Part shown: one piece after another, positions 50,485-58,729 of the stretch
How positions within the stretch are numbered: position 1 is the stretch's first letter
Layout: each line of letters starts with the position of its first letter
Source: Balamuthia mandrillaris
Taxonomy: Eukaryota; Discosea; Longamoebia; Balamuthiidae
Reading direction: 5' to 3'
Assembly: GCA_031835245.1 (NCBI GenBank)
Contig: JAVKOQ010000044.1
Location: 186,001-250,000 of the forward strand
DNA length: 64,000 nucleotides
Translations under genes and position numbers: made by a program
Notes under the pieces: generated by a model
What the model was told of the DNA's origin: nothing
The model's database searches: none
What the model saw: only the letters and a program-made list of their open reading frames with translations

Positions 50485-51588
50485 TCACTCGCTCAACTTG
50501 TGGACAGGGGTTGGAAGCTCAGAGACGCTCACCCAAGTTATGCAGTAGGAATCGCCGCCCCAACAAAGGGTTGGGTAGAGATCCTCCTGCCCTTCTTCCA
50601 AAACGCTTTTTCGTACTAGCCTATCGTCACAGTAGAGGTCGGTGATCTGCTTCCCGTTCTTGAACCAAGCTATTGCTCCTTCGCGAAGGTCAACGTACAC
50701 ACCTACCCTATCTTTGAGGCCGAAGCGTATGTCATTCAGGTGTTTACCTGTTTCATTGTTGAGGTAGAGTGTACCTACGAAGAAAATAAGAAGGTTAGTA
50801 GGAAGAATACGGAACAAACGACGGAACAGGGATTCAAACCATGGCAATGCAAACCCCAACAGGGCATCTGGGGAATGGTCTTATTGCCAATGGGAGATTG
50901 GAGAGTGGTGATGCGTTGCGGGGCGATGCCCACAAAGATGCTGCTCCCGCCAAACTTCTCAAAAAGCAGCTCAAAGTACTGTTTGCAGTTGCGACGGAGA
51001 GGGATGGTAGCGGTGGAGTTGACCCACTGGCTGGCGGACGACACGGGACCTCTTCTCGCACTAAGGTTGTGGTTCGAGACGATAATGTTTTGAGAGCTGT
51101 CCCATTGCCATCGCAGTTGCGCTGTTTGGAGGCAGTTATTTTTTTAAGAAACAGAAAGAAAAAACAAAAAGGGTAGCAAGAATGGACATACGTGTGACGT
51201 AGCCCAAGACGGCCACTACAAGTTCCGGAGGCAATTTGGAGAAAGGGCAGTCGGGCTCTCGCAAATGGCCAAAGAGGATCAAAGCCTTGGCGGCGTTGGC
51301 ATCGTGTGGGAGCCACGGTTTGTCCACATCTGACGAAGCGGTACCCCCAGGTGCTGTTGCAGTACCGGCAAACTGTTGTACCTTGCGGATCACTTTGGTG
51401 GCAGCAGAGCTAACCACCGGCGACGGAGGTGCACTTGCGTTCTCGCAAACTGTCATGGTCGTCGCTGTCGGCGTTGTCGTGGTGGTGGTCGTTGAGGTTG
51501 GCGTCGTGCTTGCTACCGTTTTGGTTGCAAGCGGTGGTGCGCTTTGTTTCTTTGTTCTGGCTTTGGGAGCGGAAGAAGAAACGCCCAT
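50485..51588 (-). CDS. F-box/SPRY protein (FBXO45-like layout)
   Basis: Three exons from ATG 51588. MGVSSS at the N-terminus fits an N-myristoylation signal. A Thr/Ser/Pro-rich leader (TTTTTTTPTATT) is followed by an F-box-like FSKLPPELVVAVLGYVT. After an intron a SPRY domain begins: WDSSQNIIVSN, FEKFGGSSIFVGIAP, then after the second intron GTLYLNNETG, DRVGVYVDLREGAIAWFKNGK and LYPTLCWGGDSYCIT. F-box plus SPRY suggests an SCF-type ubiquitin-ligase adaptor that selects targets through SPRY. The F-box is followed directly by an intron, so its C-terminal part is short or weak. It is divergent with the transposon-bearing locus at 51.9 kb. Confidence 0.8.
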
Positions 51589-51907
51589 TTTAGGACATCA
51601 AAAATAAAAAAAAAGCGTCTGGTTCCCTCCTCCTCCGCCTCCTCCTCCTCCTCCTCTTCCTCCGCTATTCGGCTGCGCGCAAATGAAAGTTGACAAGCTT
51701 GACAGCGGACGGGCCGTCAAACATACATTTACAACTGGTCTTTCGCTTCTCCCCTTTCTTCTTCTTCTTCTTCTAGATCTCTGCGAAGGCCCCCTCCCTC
51801 TCTCTCGTTTGGTGTCCGTCTTTTATTTCTTCCTTGCCGTTATTGTTGTCGGGTGGGCAACTTTTGTCGGCAAGATCCTGTCGTGACGTCCTTAGAACAA
51901 GTAAAGA
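51589..51907. promoter_or_regulatory. Divergent promoter with TGACGTC next to a possible first exon
   Basis: 319 nt of CT-rich sequence. TGACGTC at 51884-51890 lies 18 nt before the ATG at 51908, in the same style as sites upstream of A2M, ARF/ODC and MFS. It could drive the F-box/SPRY gene (-) or the split gene whose possible first exon follows (+). Confidence 0.4.
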
Positions 51908-51940
51908 ATGGACAGCAAAAAAGTTAGAGATGATGGGCAG
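51908..51940 (+). other. Possible first exon ending at a strong 5' splice site
   Basis: ATG at 51908 opens MDSKKVRDDGQ, which runs directly into GGGCAG|GTAAGT (donor at 51941), the best 5' splice-site match in this area. The only strong downstream acceptor outside the transposon is TTTTTTCTAG ending at 54234. Joining the two does not continue the zinc-finger frame from this ATG (it stops after about 16 codons), so this would be a 5'UTR exon with a short upstream frame. Confidence 0.45.
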
Positions 51941-52060
51941 GTAAGTGAAATTTCGTTTTTCTGTTTTATTTCCCGAATTACAACACGACCCCTGTGGGTT
52001 CCTTCGGAGTTTTCACGGTCCGTGACACCAAATGCTTGGTTGTCGGGGCCGTGTGGAAAC

Positions 52061-52068
52061 TATTTAAG
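52061..52068 (+). promoter_or_regulatory. TATA-like box upstream of the recombinase gene
   Basis: TATTTAAG stands 42 nt before the recombinase ATG. It could be the transposon's own promoter, which would put the true left end upstream of it, or belong to the surrounding intron. Confidence 0.35.
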
Positions 52069-52084
52069 CGACCGCTCCGTTCTT

Positions 52085-52098
52085 TCCAGTCGTATCCC
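52085..52098 (+). repeat. Left copy of the 14-bp end repeat
   Basis: TCCAGTCGTATCCC lies 12 nt before the recombinase start. The same 14 bases in the same orientation occur at 54200-54213, and their reverse complement at 54103-54116 inside the nuclease gene. Three copies in 2.1 kb cannot be chance. Possibly the recombinase binding or crossover region. Confidence 0.7.
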
Positions 52099-52109
52099 CC
52101 AGTCCCTAC

Positions 52110-53024
52110 ATGTCACAAACCACCACCATTGACGCTACCACTACCATTACCCCACGACTCAGAGAACCCACCGAAGATCTGCACTACGTCGCCCCCACGA
52201 AGCTGATCAAACGCTATGGCGTCTCCCTCAGCGGGCTGGCCAAGTGGCACACGGAGGGCAAGGTGGCGGCCCTCCGCACCCCAAGCGGGCACCGCCGCTA
52301 CGCGGCAGAGCACGTTAGAGAGCTTCTTGGCCTCCCCGCCGCGGTCCCAGAACCCGAGGCCACCGAAAAGATCAAGGCCATCTACTGTCGAGTCTCCAGT
52401 CACGGACAACGAGAGCACCTCAAGCATCAAGTTGAGCGTATGCGAGAAGCCTACCCGAGGCACAAGGTCTACAGCGACATCGGCTCGGGCATCAACTGGA
52501 AGCGCAAGGACTTTGTCGCCCTTCTGGAGCGAGTCCTTGCTGGACATGTCGAGGAGGTTGTGGTTGCCCACCGAGACCGCCTCTGTCGGATCGCCTATGA
52601 GCTCGTCGAGCACATCTTCCGTAGGTGCGGAACCCGTCTCCTGGTGCACCGTCCGGACGACGAGGACGACGACGAGGCCGAACCAAGCAACGTCCTCGCC
52701 GAGGACCTCCTCTCCCTCGTTACCGTCTTTGTCTGTAGACACCACGGTCAAAGACGATATACAGCTGGCCAAGGAGGCAGCTCGAGCACGTCAAAGAGGC
52801 CGAGGCAAACCGAAAAGGGCGACAGAGGAGGATCCAAACGACGACGAAGAGGAGGAGGAAGATCCGACGCTGTTCAAGACGAGAAAGATACGTCTGAGGC
52901 CCACCAAGAAACAAGCCCGGATCCTCAACCGCTGGTTCGGAGGGGCGAGGAAAGTCTGGAACACCACTCTTCGAGACTGCAAGACAACGGAGAAAGAAGA
53001 AGAGGAGGAAAAGAAGAGGAGTAG
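52110..53024 (+). CDS. tnpA: IS607-family serine recombinase (TnpA)
   Basis: Transposase of the element. An N-terminal MerR-like DNA-binding domain (residues about 25-75: APTKLIKRYGVSLSGLAKWH, TPSGHRRY) is followed by a resolvase catalytic domain with YCRVSSHGQ (catalytic Ser codon 52395-52397), SDIGSGINWKRKDF, EEVVVAHRDRLCRIAYEL, and the C-terminal LAEDLLSLVTVFVCRHHGQRRY. That order, with the DNA-binding domain first, is diagnostic of IS607. The family normally stops just after the last motif (about 52755), but here the frame runs on for about 90 Arg/Ser/Gly-rich codons that overlap the nuclease gene and are probably just its shadow. The core is intact. ATG 52110 is the first in frame. Confidence 0.92.
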   Translation: MSQTTTIDATTTITPRLREPTEDLHYVAPTKLIKRYGVSLSGLAKWHTEGKVAALRTPSGHRRYAAEHVRELLGLPAAVPEPEATEKIKAIYCRVSSHGQREHLKHQVERMREAYPRHKVYSDIGSGINWKRKDFVALLERVLAGHVEEVVVAHRDRLCRIAYELVEHIFRRCGTRLLVHRPDDEDDDEAEPSNVLAEDLLSLVTVFVCRHHGQRRYTAGQGGSSSTSKRPRQTEKGDRGGSKRRRRGGGRSDAVQDEKDTSEAHQETSPDPQPLVRRGEESLEHHSSRLQDNGERRRGGKEEE

Positions 53025-54168
53025 AGTGGCGTGGAAGCTGAGTCGGATGCAGGGCGTCTGCGTGGTTAAACCTAGAATCATATTCGATTACTTGGAAGAC
53101 GTCCCCTACTCCATCAAGCACGAGGCGGTAAAGCAGCTCCACGGCAATTACCTCACCTGCTGGACGCTCAAGAAGCAGGGTCATATCCGACGCTTCTCCA
53201 TCAAGTACAAGCGCAAAAAGGACCACCGCACCGAGTCCATCAAGATCCTCGGACATTACGTCCACTGGTGGAAGGGCTTCGTCTACCCTGACGAGCTCCA
53301 TGTGAACAAGCGTTGGAAAGAAGCCAATGAAACCCGCAAGAGGACACCCAGACGACGGCGGTTGCCGAATCCCCACGTTAAGCACATAGACCCCATGTTC
53401 GACCCTGTAGCGTACGCTTTAGAAGGCCTGGAGTTGGACGACAAGGGCCGACTGAGACGAACCTGCACACTGCACAAGGACAAGCGTCAACATTTTTGGC
53501 TCTGCGTGCCGATCCCAATCCAACATCATGAACGGGCTCCTGATAACCAAGGGAGCATCGTGGCCTTGGATCCAGGGGTTCGCACCTTTCTGTGTGGATA
53601 TAGTCCTACCGAGAGAACGGTGAGGGAGTTTGGACGCAACGACTTTGGTCGCATCTGGCGCCTCGGAAAGCATGCCGACGCCCTGCAGTCCAAAATCGAC
53701 CGCTCCCCACCGAGCCGCCGCAAGAGAAAACTTCGCGCTCTGCTCAAACTGAGAAAGAGGGTCACCAACCTGGTCGATGACTTTCACCGCAAGACGGCCC
53801 TCTTCCTGTGCCGCCGCTACGACCACATCATCATCCCTCCCTTTGGTGTGAAGGGCATTACGGCCACCCGAGGGAGGCGACGGAGGAAGATCGGCAAAAA
53901 GACCGCCAGGATGCTCTATTCCTGGGGACATTACCGATTCCGCCAGTGGTTGCTGCACAAGGCGAGGGAATGGGGCACCAAGGTCTACATTCGTTCGGAG
54001 GCCTGGACCAGCAAGACTTGCACCTGGTGCCTCCATGTGACTCACGAACAGAAGCAACACAACCGGCGTGAGCGAATCTTCGAGTGCGGACGCAGGGACT
54101 GTGGGATACGACTGGATCGAGATATAAATGGAGCTCGCAACATACTCCTTAGGAGCCTCTGTTGTTAA
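52739..54168 (+). CDS. Fanzor (eukaryotic TnpB-type RuvC nuclease)
   Basis: Homologue of TnpB, the ancestor of Cas12, in eukaryotes called Fanzor; family members are RNA-guided DNA endonucleases. The frame is open from 52216, but homology begins only after 52739. Order: acidic linker (EEDPNDDEEEEEDP), N-terminal KIRLRPTKKQARILNRWFGGARKVWN, RNA/DNA-binding middle, RuvC-I VALDPGVRTF (Asp codon 53569-53571), HIIIPPFGVKG where canonical TnpB has the RuvC-II Glu, then SEAWTSKTC with Glu (53998-54000) in the relocated Fanzor position, zinc ribbon CTWC...CGRRDC, and RuvC-III LDRDINGARNI (Asp 54121-54123). All catalytic residues are thus present. No ATG stands at the expected start: a pyrimidine tract with TGTAG (AG at 52737-52738) suggests splicing supplies it; frameshifting from TnpA is the alternative. 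IS607 linkage fits the Fanzor2 group. Confidence 0.9.
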
Positions 54169-54213
54169 TCTCTTACTAATCCCTCCATTTATATCTCGAT
54201 CCAGTCGTATCCC
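54103..54213 (+). ncRNA. Perfect 31-bp hairpin at the nuclease 3' end; candidate guide-RNA scaffold
   Basis: 54103-54133 (GGGATACGACTGGATCGAGA...) and 54183-54213 are perfect reverse complements over 31 bp with a 49-nt loop (54134-54182). The first arm is coding (GIRLDRDINGA, RuvC-III) and the second lies after the stop at 54168. In TnpB and Fanzor systems the guide RNA overlaps the 3' end of the gene and extends through the right end into flanking DNA, so this is the place to look for it. A small CTCC/GGAG stem sits in the loop. The arms are seen; RNA function is inferred. A perfect repeat could also come from fold-back replication or an assembly artefact. Confidence 0.5.
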
Positions 54214-54224
54214 TTTTCCTTAAA

Positions 54225-54234
54225 TTTTTTCTAG
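54225..54234 (+). other. Strong 3' splice site after the transposon
   Basis: TTTTTTCTAG follows CCTTAAA and lies 21 nt past the hairpin. It is followed by GAAAAAGGCC, a frame that is open into the zinc-finger/T1 gene. With the 51941 donor it would make an intron of about 2.3 kb containing the whole transposon. Confidence 0.5.
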
Positions 54235-54284
54235 GAAAAAGGCCGGCTTTGGGGGAAACTTTGGAGTCCGCAAAAAGCAAGTTG

Positions 54285-55409
54285 ATGGACGCAGGCTCCA
54301 GCAGCGCAGCCGCGCACAGTGGCCCGTCGAATCACGTCCTCGTTAAAGTGGTTGGAGGACCCAAGAATGGCCGCGTGCGAGTGACCATTCTCGCCTGCCC
54401 GGAATGCGGTGCCAGCTTTGCCTCCAAATCCCTCCTTCTGGCGCACATGAAGCAACGTGGGCATGGGCTGCGCTGTGCTACCTGTGGTTGGGCTTTCCTC
54501 TCTCGTGGTGCGTGCAAGCAACACCAGAGAAAAAAGGGCCACGCCTCCTCCACTGCTGCCAACAGCAACGCAGCAGTGGCTCATAAGCCAGAAGAGGACA
54601 AAGAAGCAGCAGCCACGCGCCAATCCCTCTTGCAAAGGCAACAAGCGGCTTTATTATCGGACTTTGCGCAGAAGCTTTGGGGCTTGATGCAAGGACTTAG
54701 CCAAGAGAATATGAAAGCTGATAAAACGATGCTTGCACAGCTACGGGAACAGCAAACGAAGGCGCAGGAGAACCTCAAATCCTTGTGCGGTGCCATGGCC
54801 AGCGCTTCTAGCGAAGGCCAAAAAGCAGCACAGCGGCTGTGTGAAGAGCAACTGGCAGCTATTCGACAAGAACGGGAGGATTGGGAAAAAGAAAAACAAC
54901 ACATTAGCAACGTCAATGGTCTACAACCGAAAGTGGTAAAGGTTAATGTTGGAGGTGAAGTTCCTCTCTTCTCTTTCTTACTGTCTACTCTCCTTTCATC
55001 CCTCTTCTTTTTTCTTCTCTCGGCTTGTTTTGCTCTGTATTCATTTGTTGCATGTGCGTTTTCTCTTTCTTCCTTGTGTCTTAACTTTGTATCTCTTTCT
55101 TTCCATTTCTTCTTCTATTCACCAGGACACGTGTTCACGACCTCAAGCACAACAATGTGCATGTGCACAGGATCAATGCTGGAGGCCATGTTCTCGGGAA
55201 GGCATGCCCTAACGCCAATGGAGGACGGCTCCGTTTTTATCGACCGCGATCCCACTCACTTCAGAACAATCTTGAACTATTTGCGTGGTAACAAGCCGGT
55301 ACTTCCAGAAAACCAGACTGGCCTTGAAGAACTCCTTCAGGAATGTGAATTCTACGGGCTTGCTCCGCTTGCTTCGCTCGTTCGTAAGGCGCTGGAGAGT
55401 GTATCGTGA
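54285..55409 (+). CDS. C2H2 zinc-finger plus T1/BTB (KCTD-like) protein
   Basis: First ATG in frame at 54285 (MDAGSSSAAAHSG); the frame is open upstream to the splice site at 54234. Two zinc-finger-like motifs follow: CPECGASFASKSLLLAHMKQRGH and CATCGWAFLSRGACKQHQRKKGH, both C2H2 with a degenerate basic spacing. A Gln/Glu-rich coiled coil (about 54620-54890; AQLREQQTKAQENL, EEQLAAIRQEREDWEKEKQ) leads into a T1-type BTB: VKVNVGG then, after the intron 54955-55125, HVFTTSSTT...FSGRHALTPMEDGSVFIDRDPTHFRTILNYLRG. T1/KCTD domains oligomerise and often bind cullin 3. Zinc fingers with a T1 domain is an uncommon pairing. The intron is a multiple of three without stops, so the unspliced frame also reads through. 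Confidence 0.85.
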   Translation: MDAGSSSAAAHSGPSNHVLVKVVGGPKNGRVRVTILACPECGASFASKSLLLAHMKQRGHGLRCATCGWAFLSRGACKQHQRKKGHASSTAANSNAAVAHKPEEDKEAAATRQSLLQRQQAALLSDFAQKLWGLMQGLSQENMKADKTMLAQLREQQTKAQENLKSLCGAMASASSEGQKAAQRLCEEQLAAIRQEREDWEKEKQHISNVNGLQPKVVKVNVGGEVPLFSFLLSTLLSSLFFFLLSACFALYSFVACAFSLSSLCLNFVSLSFHFFFYSPGHVFTTSSTTMCMCTGSMLEAMFSGRHALTPMEDGSVFIDRDPTHFRTILNYLRGNKPVLPENQTGLEELLQECEFYGLAPLASLVRKALESVS

Positions 55410-55687
55410 TGCAGTCCTTACCTAAATGCGAGGAGAGAAACTTGCGAGTTTAACGAAAACAAACAACAGTTGTTCTTGTTTCTCTTCTGTACTTGGAATT
55501 ATATAACGTTCTTGCTTTAAATCCATTTTAGATTCATTGCAAATAGGTTGTCGGCATGGTGGTTGAAGAGCTTTGGCGAGATGTTGTCTGGTCCTAGCAA
55601 CCAAGACTGAAGATAGAAAACCTCAAAGTTGGAAGAAGTTTTTTTTATTTGTAAAGTTGTTGCAAAGACAACAATCATTTGTCTCCT

Positions 55688-56842
55688 TTACGCTCTAATG
55701 AGAGGAAGGAAGCCAGGCACGTATCTGACGTTTTCGCCACCAAGGCCATCCAAGCGTTCCATGTGGCGCTGCCTCAACACAAAGTCCAAGGCACGAGCGT
55801 TGCCCTTAATGTGCTCGATTTCAGTGCTGCCAAAGATGGGGATGTAGCCCTTCTCCAGAGACCAACGAAGGAGGACCTGTGCCTCAGTGGCTTCTATCTC
55901 CTTGGCTATTTCCTTGACGACTGGATGCTCCAGGATCTTGGGTAGGTTCATTCTTTGTACCAGAGTGTTGTCGGCAGAACCTAATGGAGAGAAGGCTTCC
56001 ACCGCTATACCTTTCTCTCTGCAATACTGTTGGATGAACACAACAGTTAAAAATAATAGAAAAAGGCGGTGTGTAAGAGACGAGAGAGGAACGCAAGTTT
56101 TTTACCTCACAGAGTTCGGTCTGAGGAAGGAAAGGATGGACCTCAATTTGGTTGACCGCAGGGACAGTGTTGCTGTTGCCAAGAATCTCCTCGATCTGAC
56201 GCTTGTTGAAGTTGCTGACGCCAATGTCCTTCACCTTACCTTCTTGCTTCAACTTTTCGAACACCTTCCATGTGTCCATAAATTCCTCTGAGATCTTCAA
56301 CTGCACGCATTCCATCCAACAAAAGTAAACTTATTAAATACACAAAGAATGAATGCAACGGACAAACAAAAAGGCGGAGGAGGGCGTACGTCCGGATGAA
56401 GGTTGCCTTGGTCATCCCACAGCGGTTGAGGGAGCGGGTCATTCTGGATCCTGATGGGCCAGTCGATGAGCAGCAGGTCCAAATAGTCCAGGCCCAATTC
56501 CTGCAGGCTTTCCGTGCGGGATTGCCTGGCCTTCTCGCCGTAGCGATCCGGAAAAGCCTTGCTGGTGATGAAGAGGTGCTGACGGTCCACCACTCCCTGA
56601 GAGAAAAGCTCACGGAGGGCCTCACCCACCTGCTTCTCGTTGCCGTTGATCCTGGCGCAGTCGATGTGGCGGTAGCCAAACCTGACGGCCTGCTTGATGG
56701 CATCTTTGAGCTTCTCGGGGTCGGCCCTCCACGTGCCGAGGCCCATCACGGGGATCTTGTTGCCCGAGTTGAGGGTGTGGGTGATGGTGGCCAGGTTGTG
56801 TCTCGTTACTGCTTCGTAGTCGATGTCTTCAGCTGTTTTCAT
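55688..56842 (-). CDS. Aldo-keto reductase-like protein with substituted catalytic residues
   Basis: Three exons from ATG 56842 (MKTAEDIDYEAVT). AKR fold landmarks: IPVMGLGTWRA (strand 1), FGYRHIDCARINGNEKQVGEAL, LFITSKAF, SLQELGLDYLDLLLIDWP, VKDIGVSNFNKRQIEEIL, VNQIEVHPFLPQ, VEAFSPLGS, VLLRWSLEKGYIPIFGST and the C-terminal tail. The usual tetrad is Asp-Tyr-Lys-His: Asp (HIDCA) and Lys (TSK) are kept, Tyr is Asn (RINGNE for xxYGNE) and His is Asp (LIDWP for LIHWP). The cofactor-site residues look normal. It probably binds NADPH but lacks normal reductase chemistry, unless substrate or mechanism changed. Confidence 0.9.
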
Positions 56843-57394
56843 TGTGTCGGATGGGTGTTGTGTTCCGTCTGTTCGTTTTTGAAAGAGAGAGCGAGAATGA
56901 AAGGGAGAGGAAAGAAAGAATAAAAATAAGAGGTGGATGAGCTTTAACGGTGCTTGCTTTATCGTTGTTGGTGAGGCCGGTGAGGTGAGGTAGATGGGGA
57001 GGGGGAGCATGATTGGTTCGCGCTTGAGTTTTTCCGCTTGACTTTCTCTGGTTTGCCCGTGTCTTATCGCTTGCTTCCAGTTGGGTTTGAAACAACAACA
57101 AAGTGAAAGGACGGCCAAGTTCTACTGCGCGCGATTGGCCAAGCTCAACAGCAGCAGGAAGAAGGAGAAAGAAAAAAGAAAGAAAGAAAAGAGAAAAAGG
57201 AAGAAAGAGAAAGGGAAAAGAATGGAAAAAAGCAAAGGAAGAACTTATCTCCTATATCAGGCGTATTAATAATACTAGAAGGGGAGCCGTTTGCAAACGT
57301 AATACAAAAAAGGCCATAAAACCAACTAGCAAACACGGGAGAAACTCTCTCCCTTTGGTTCTGGCCAAGATGAAGATCCCGTTGGTGTATTTTT
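56843..57394. other. Purine-rich intergenic region
   Basis: 552 nt between two minus-strand genes. 57155-57240 is almost pure A/G on the plus strand (GAAAGAAAAG units). Holds the AKR promoter; no gene or clear motif seen. Confidence 0.4.
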
Positions 57395-57961
57395 TCAAGC
57401 GTCGGCGAGAAGGCGTTTGGTACCTCCGATAAAGGAGGGCTTGAAGGTTTGAGGCTCCCTCTCGAAAAAGTAAAAGAACAGGCCCAGGAAGAGGGCGTTG
57501 ACCGCTGGCAGAGCCCAACCAGGCGGCGTGACCAGCTTGCGTTGCTCCACGGCGCTTCTGACCATGCTCTCGACCACCATCTTTACGGCGTAGAGCAGAA
57601 AGTCGACGTTGACCTCGCGGCTGTAGGAGTAGGTCACCAAGCTGGAGGCGCTGCCGCTGAAGAGGGTGGCAATCCCCCAATAATAGTTGATCCACTGAGG
57701 CTGAGCGTTCTTGTTGTTGCCGGCGAGCAACACCCTGAGAAGGAACTGGCGGAAGCAAAAGCGCAGCAGCCTGTAGGTGAAGAGGTAGAGGGCCAGGGAC
57801 TTGCCGCCTTTGGCCGCTGCGGCGTAGGTGTGGCTCAGCAAGGCCGTGCCTCGCAGGCCCTGTCCCTTGCCCTCAAAAAAGGCTCCGAGGGACTTGAGCA
57901 CGCCGCCCACGACCAAGCCGTTCCTCGCGGCCTTGACCACTTCCACCAGCTCGCTCTGCAT
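57395..57961 (-). CDS. Polytopic membrane protein, possibly TMEM135/PMP24-like
   Basis: Single exon, 188 codons, ATG at 57961 (MQSELVEVVKAARNG). Hydrophobic segments: VVGGVLKSLGAFF, KSLALYLFTYRLLRFCFRQFLL, WGIATLFSGSASSLVTY, and LPAVNALFLGLFFYFFE near the C-terminus. The pattern of Gly/Ala-rich helices with a Tyr/Arg-rich second helix resembles peroxisomal PMP24 and TMEM135 (Tim17-like fold), but no diagnostic motif confirms it. Codon use is GC-rich and even. It is divergent with MON2. Confidence 0.65.
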   Translation of the reverse strand: MQSELVEVVKAARNGLVVGGVLKSLGAFFEGKGQGLRGTALLSHTYAAAAKGGKSLALYLFTYRLLRFCFRQFLLRVLLAGNNKNAQPQWINYYWGIATLFSGSASSLVTYSYSREVNVDFLLYAVKMVVESMVRSAVEQRKLVTPPGWALPAVNALFLGLFFYFFEREPQTFKPSFIGGTKRLLADA

Positions 57962-58232
57962 CGCTCTCTGTTCCCGTTTCCTTTTGGTATTCTTTTTTCT
58001 TCTTTGTTTTCTTCTGCTTTCCTTTTGTACGCCAAAAATGAGCACGTGGCGATCCTTTTTAATTATGTTTCACCGGTTCGACTCTCGCCCGATGCAATTA
58101 GTTTTATTCGCTGGTGAAAAAAAAAGGAAAAAAAGCTGCACCTTACCCTCTTCTCTTCTCTTCTCTCTCTCTCACTTTGGTCGGCAGTGGCGAGGGCTGG
58201 GCTGGTCTGGGGATTAACGGTGAGAGAGCAAG

Positions 58233-58692
58233 ATGGGTTTGCTGGGCATCCTTCAGTCTGACCTTCGTGCCTTGAGCCTGGAGGCTCGTAAGAAATTTCC
58301 TGACATCAAAGAGGTGAGGCAAAATCTTTTTTTTTCCCTTTCTTTCTTTCTTTCAAAAAACAATCGAAAAAATCCCTCCTTCCATCGATTTTAATCGTCG
58401 TTTCTTTCGCAGGCTGCTGAACGAGGCATTTTGAAATTGAAAACTCTTGGGGAGAAGGGAGCTGATGAGGGTTCGTTTTCTCTTTGTCGTAAGGGACGCT
58501 AGCTTAGTTTCACAGATGTTGATAGACATAACCGACACATGTTTCTCTCTGAGCAGAACCAGAGTTGGTCAACAAAAGCGCTGACGATGTTCTACGTCCT
58601 TTCCTTTTGGCCTGTGAGACCAATAACACCAAACTGATCGCACTCTCCGTTGGCGCCTTTCAGAAGCTCATCTCTCATTCCGCTATCTCTGC

Positions 58693-58729
<37 letters not shown>

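Larger units (their letters stand above)
52085..54213 (+). mobile_element. IS607-type transposon with serine recombinase and Fanzor nuclease
   Basis: Core of the element, bounded here by two direct copies of a 14-bp sequence (TCCAGTCGTATCCC, 52085-52098 and 54200-54213). Contents: TnpA serine recombinase (52110 onward) and a TnpB/Fanzor RNA-guided-nuclease homologue (to 54168) on the same strand in another frame, then a strong hairpin. IS607 elements move through a circular intermediate by a serine recombinase, make no target duplication and have no classical terminal repeats, so exact ends cannot be read; the limits are best estimates within 51950-54232. Both proteins keep their catalytic residues and neither frame has a stop in its core, so the insertion is probably recent. 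G+C content and codon use resemble GC-rich host exons rather than AT-rich giant-virus DNA, so adaptation to an amoebal host is likely. Relatives occur in amoebae and their giant viruses. Confidence 0.85.

Noticed and set aside
52113-54060. Long minus-strand open frames under the transposon
   Set aside because: Both plus-strand proteins have clear catalytic motifs; antisense frames have none and start or stop arbitrarily.
52085-54213. 14-bp direct repeats read as a target-site duplication
   Set aside because: IS607 elements make no such duplication, and the right copy is part of the hairpin that mirrors nuclease codons, so it belongs to the element.
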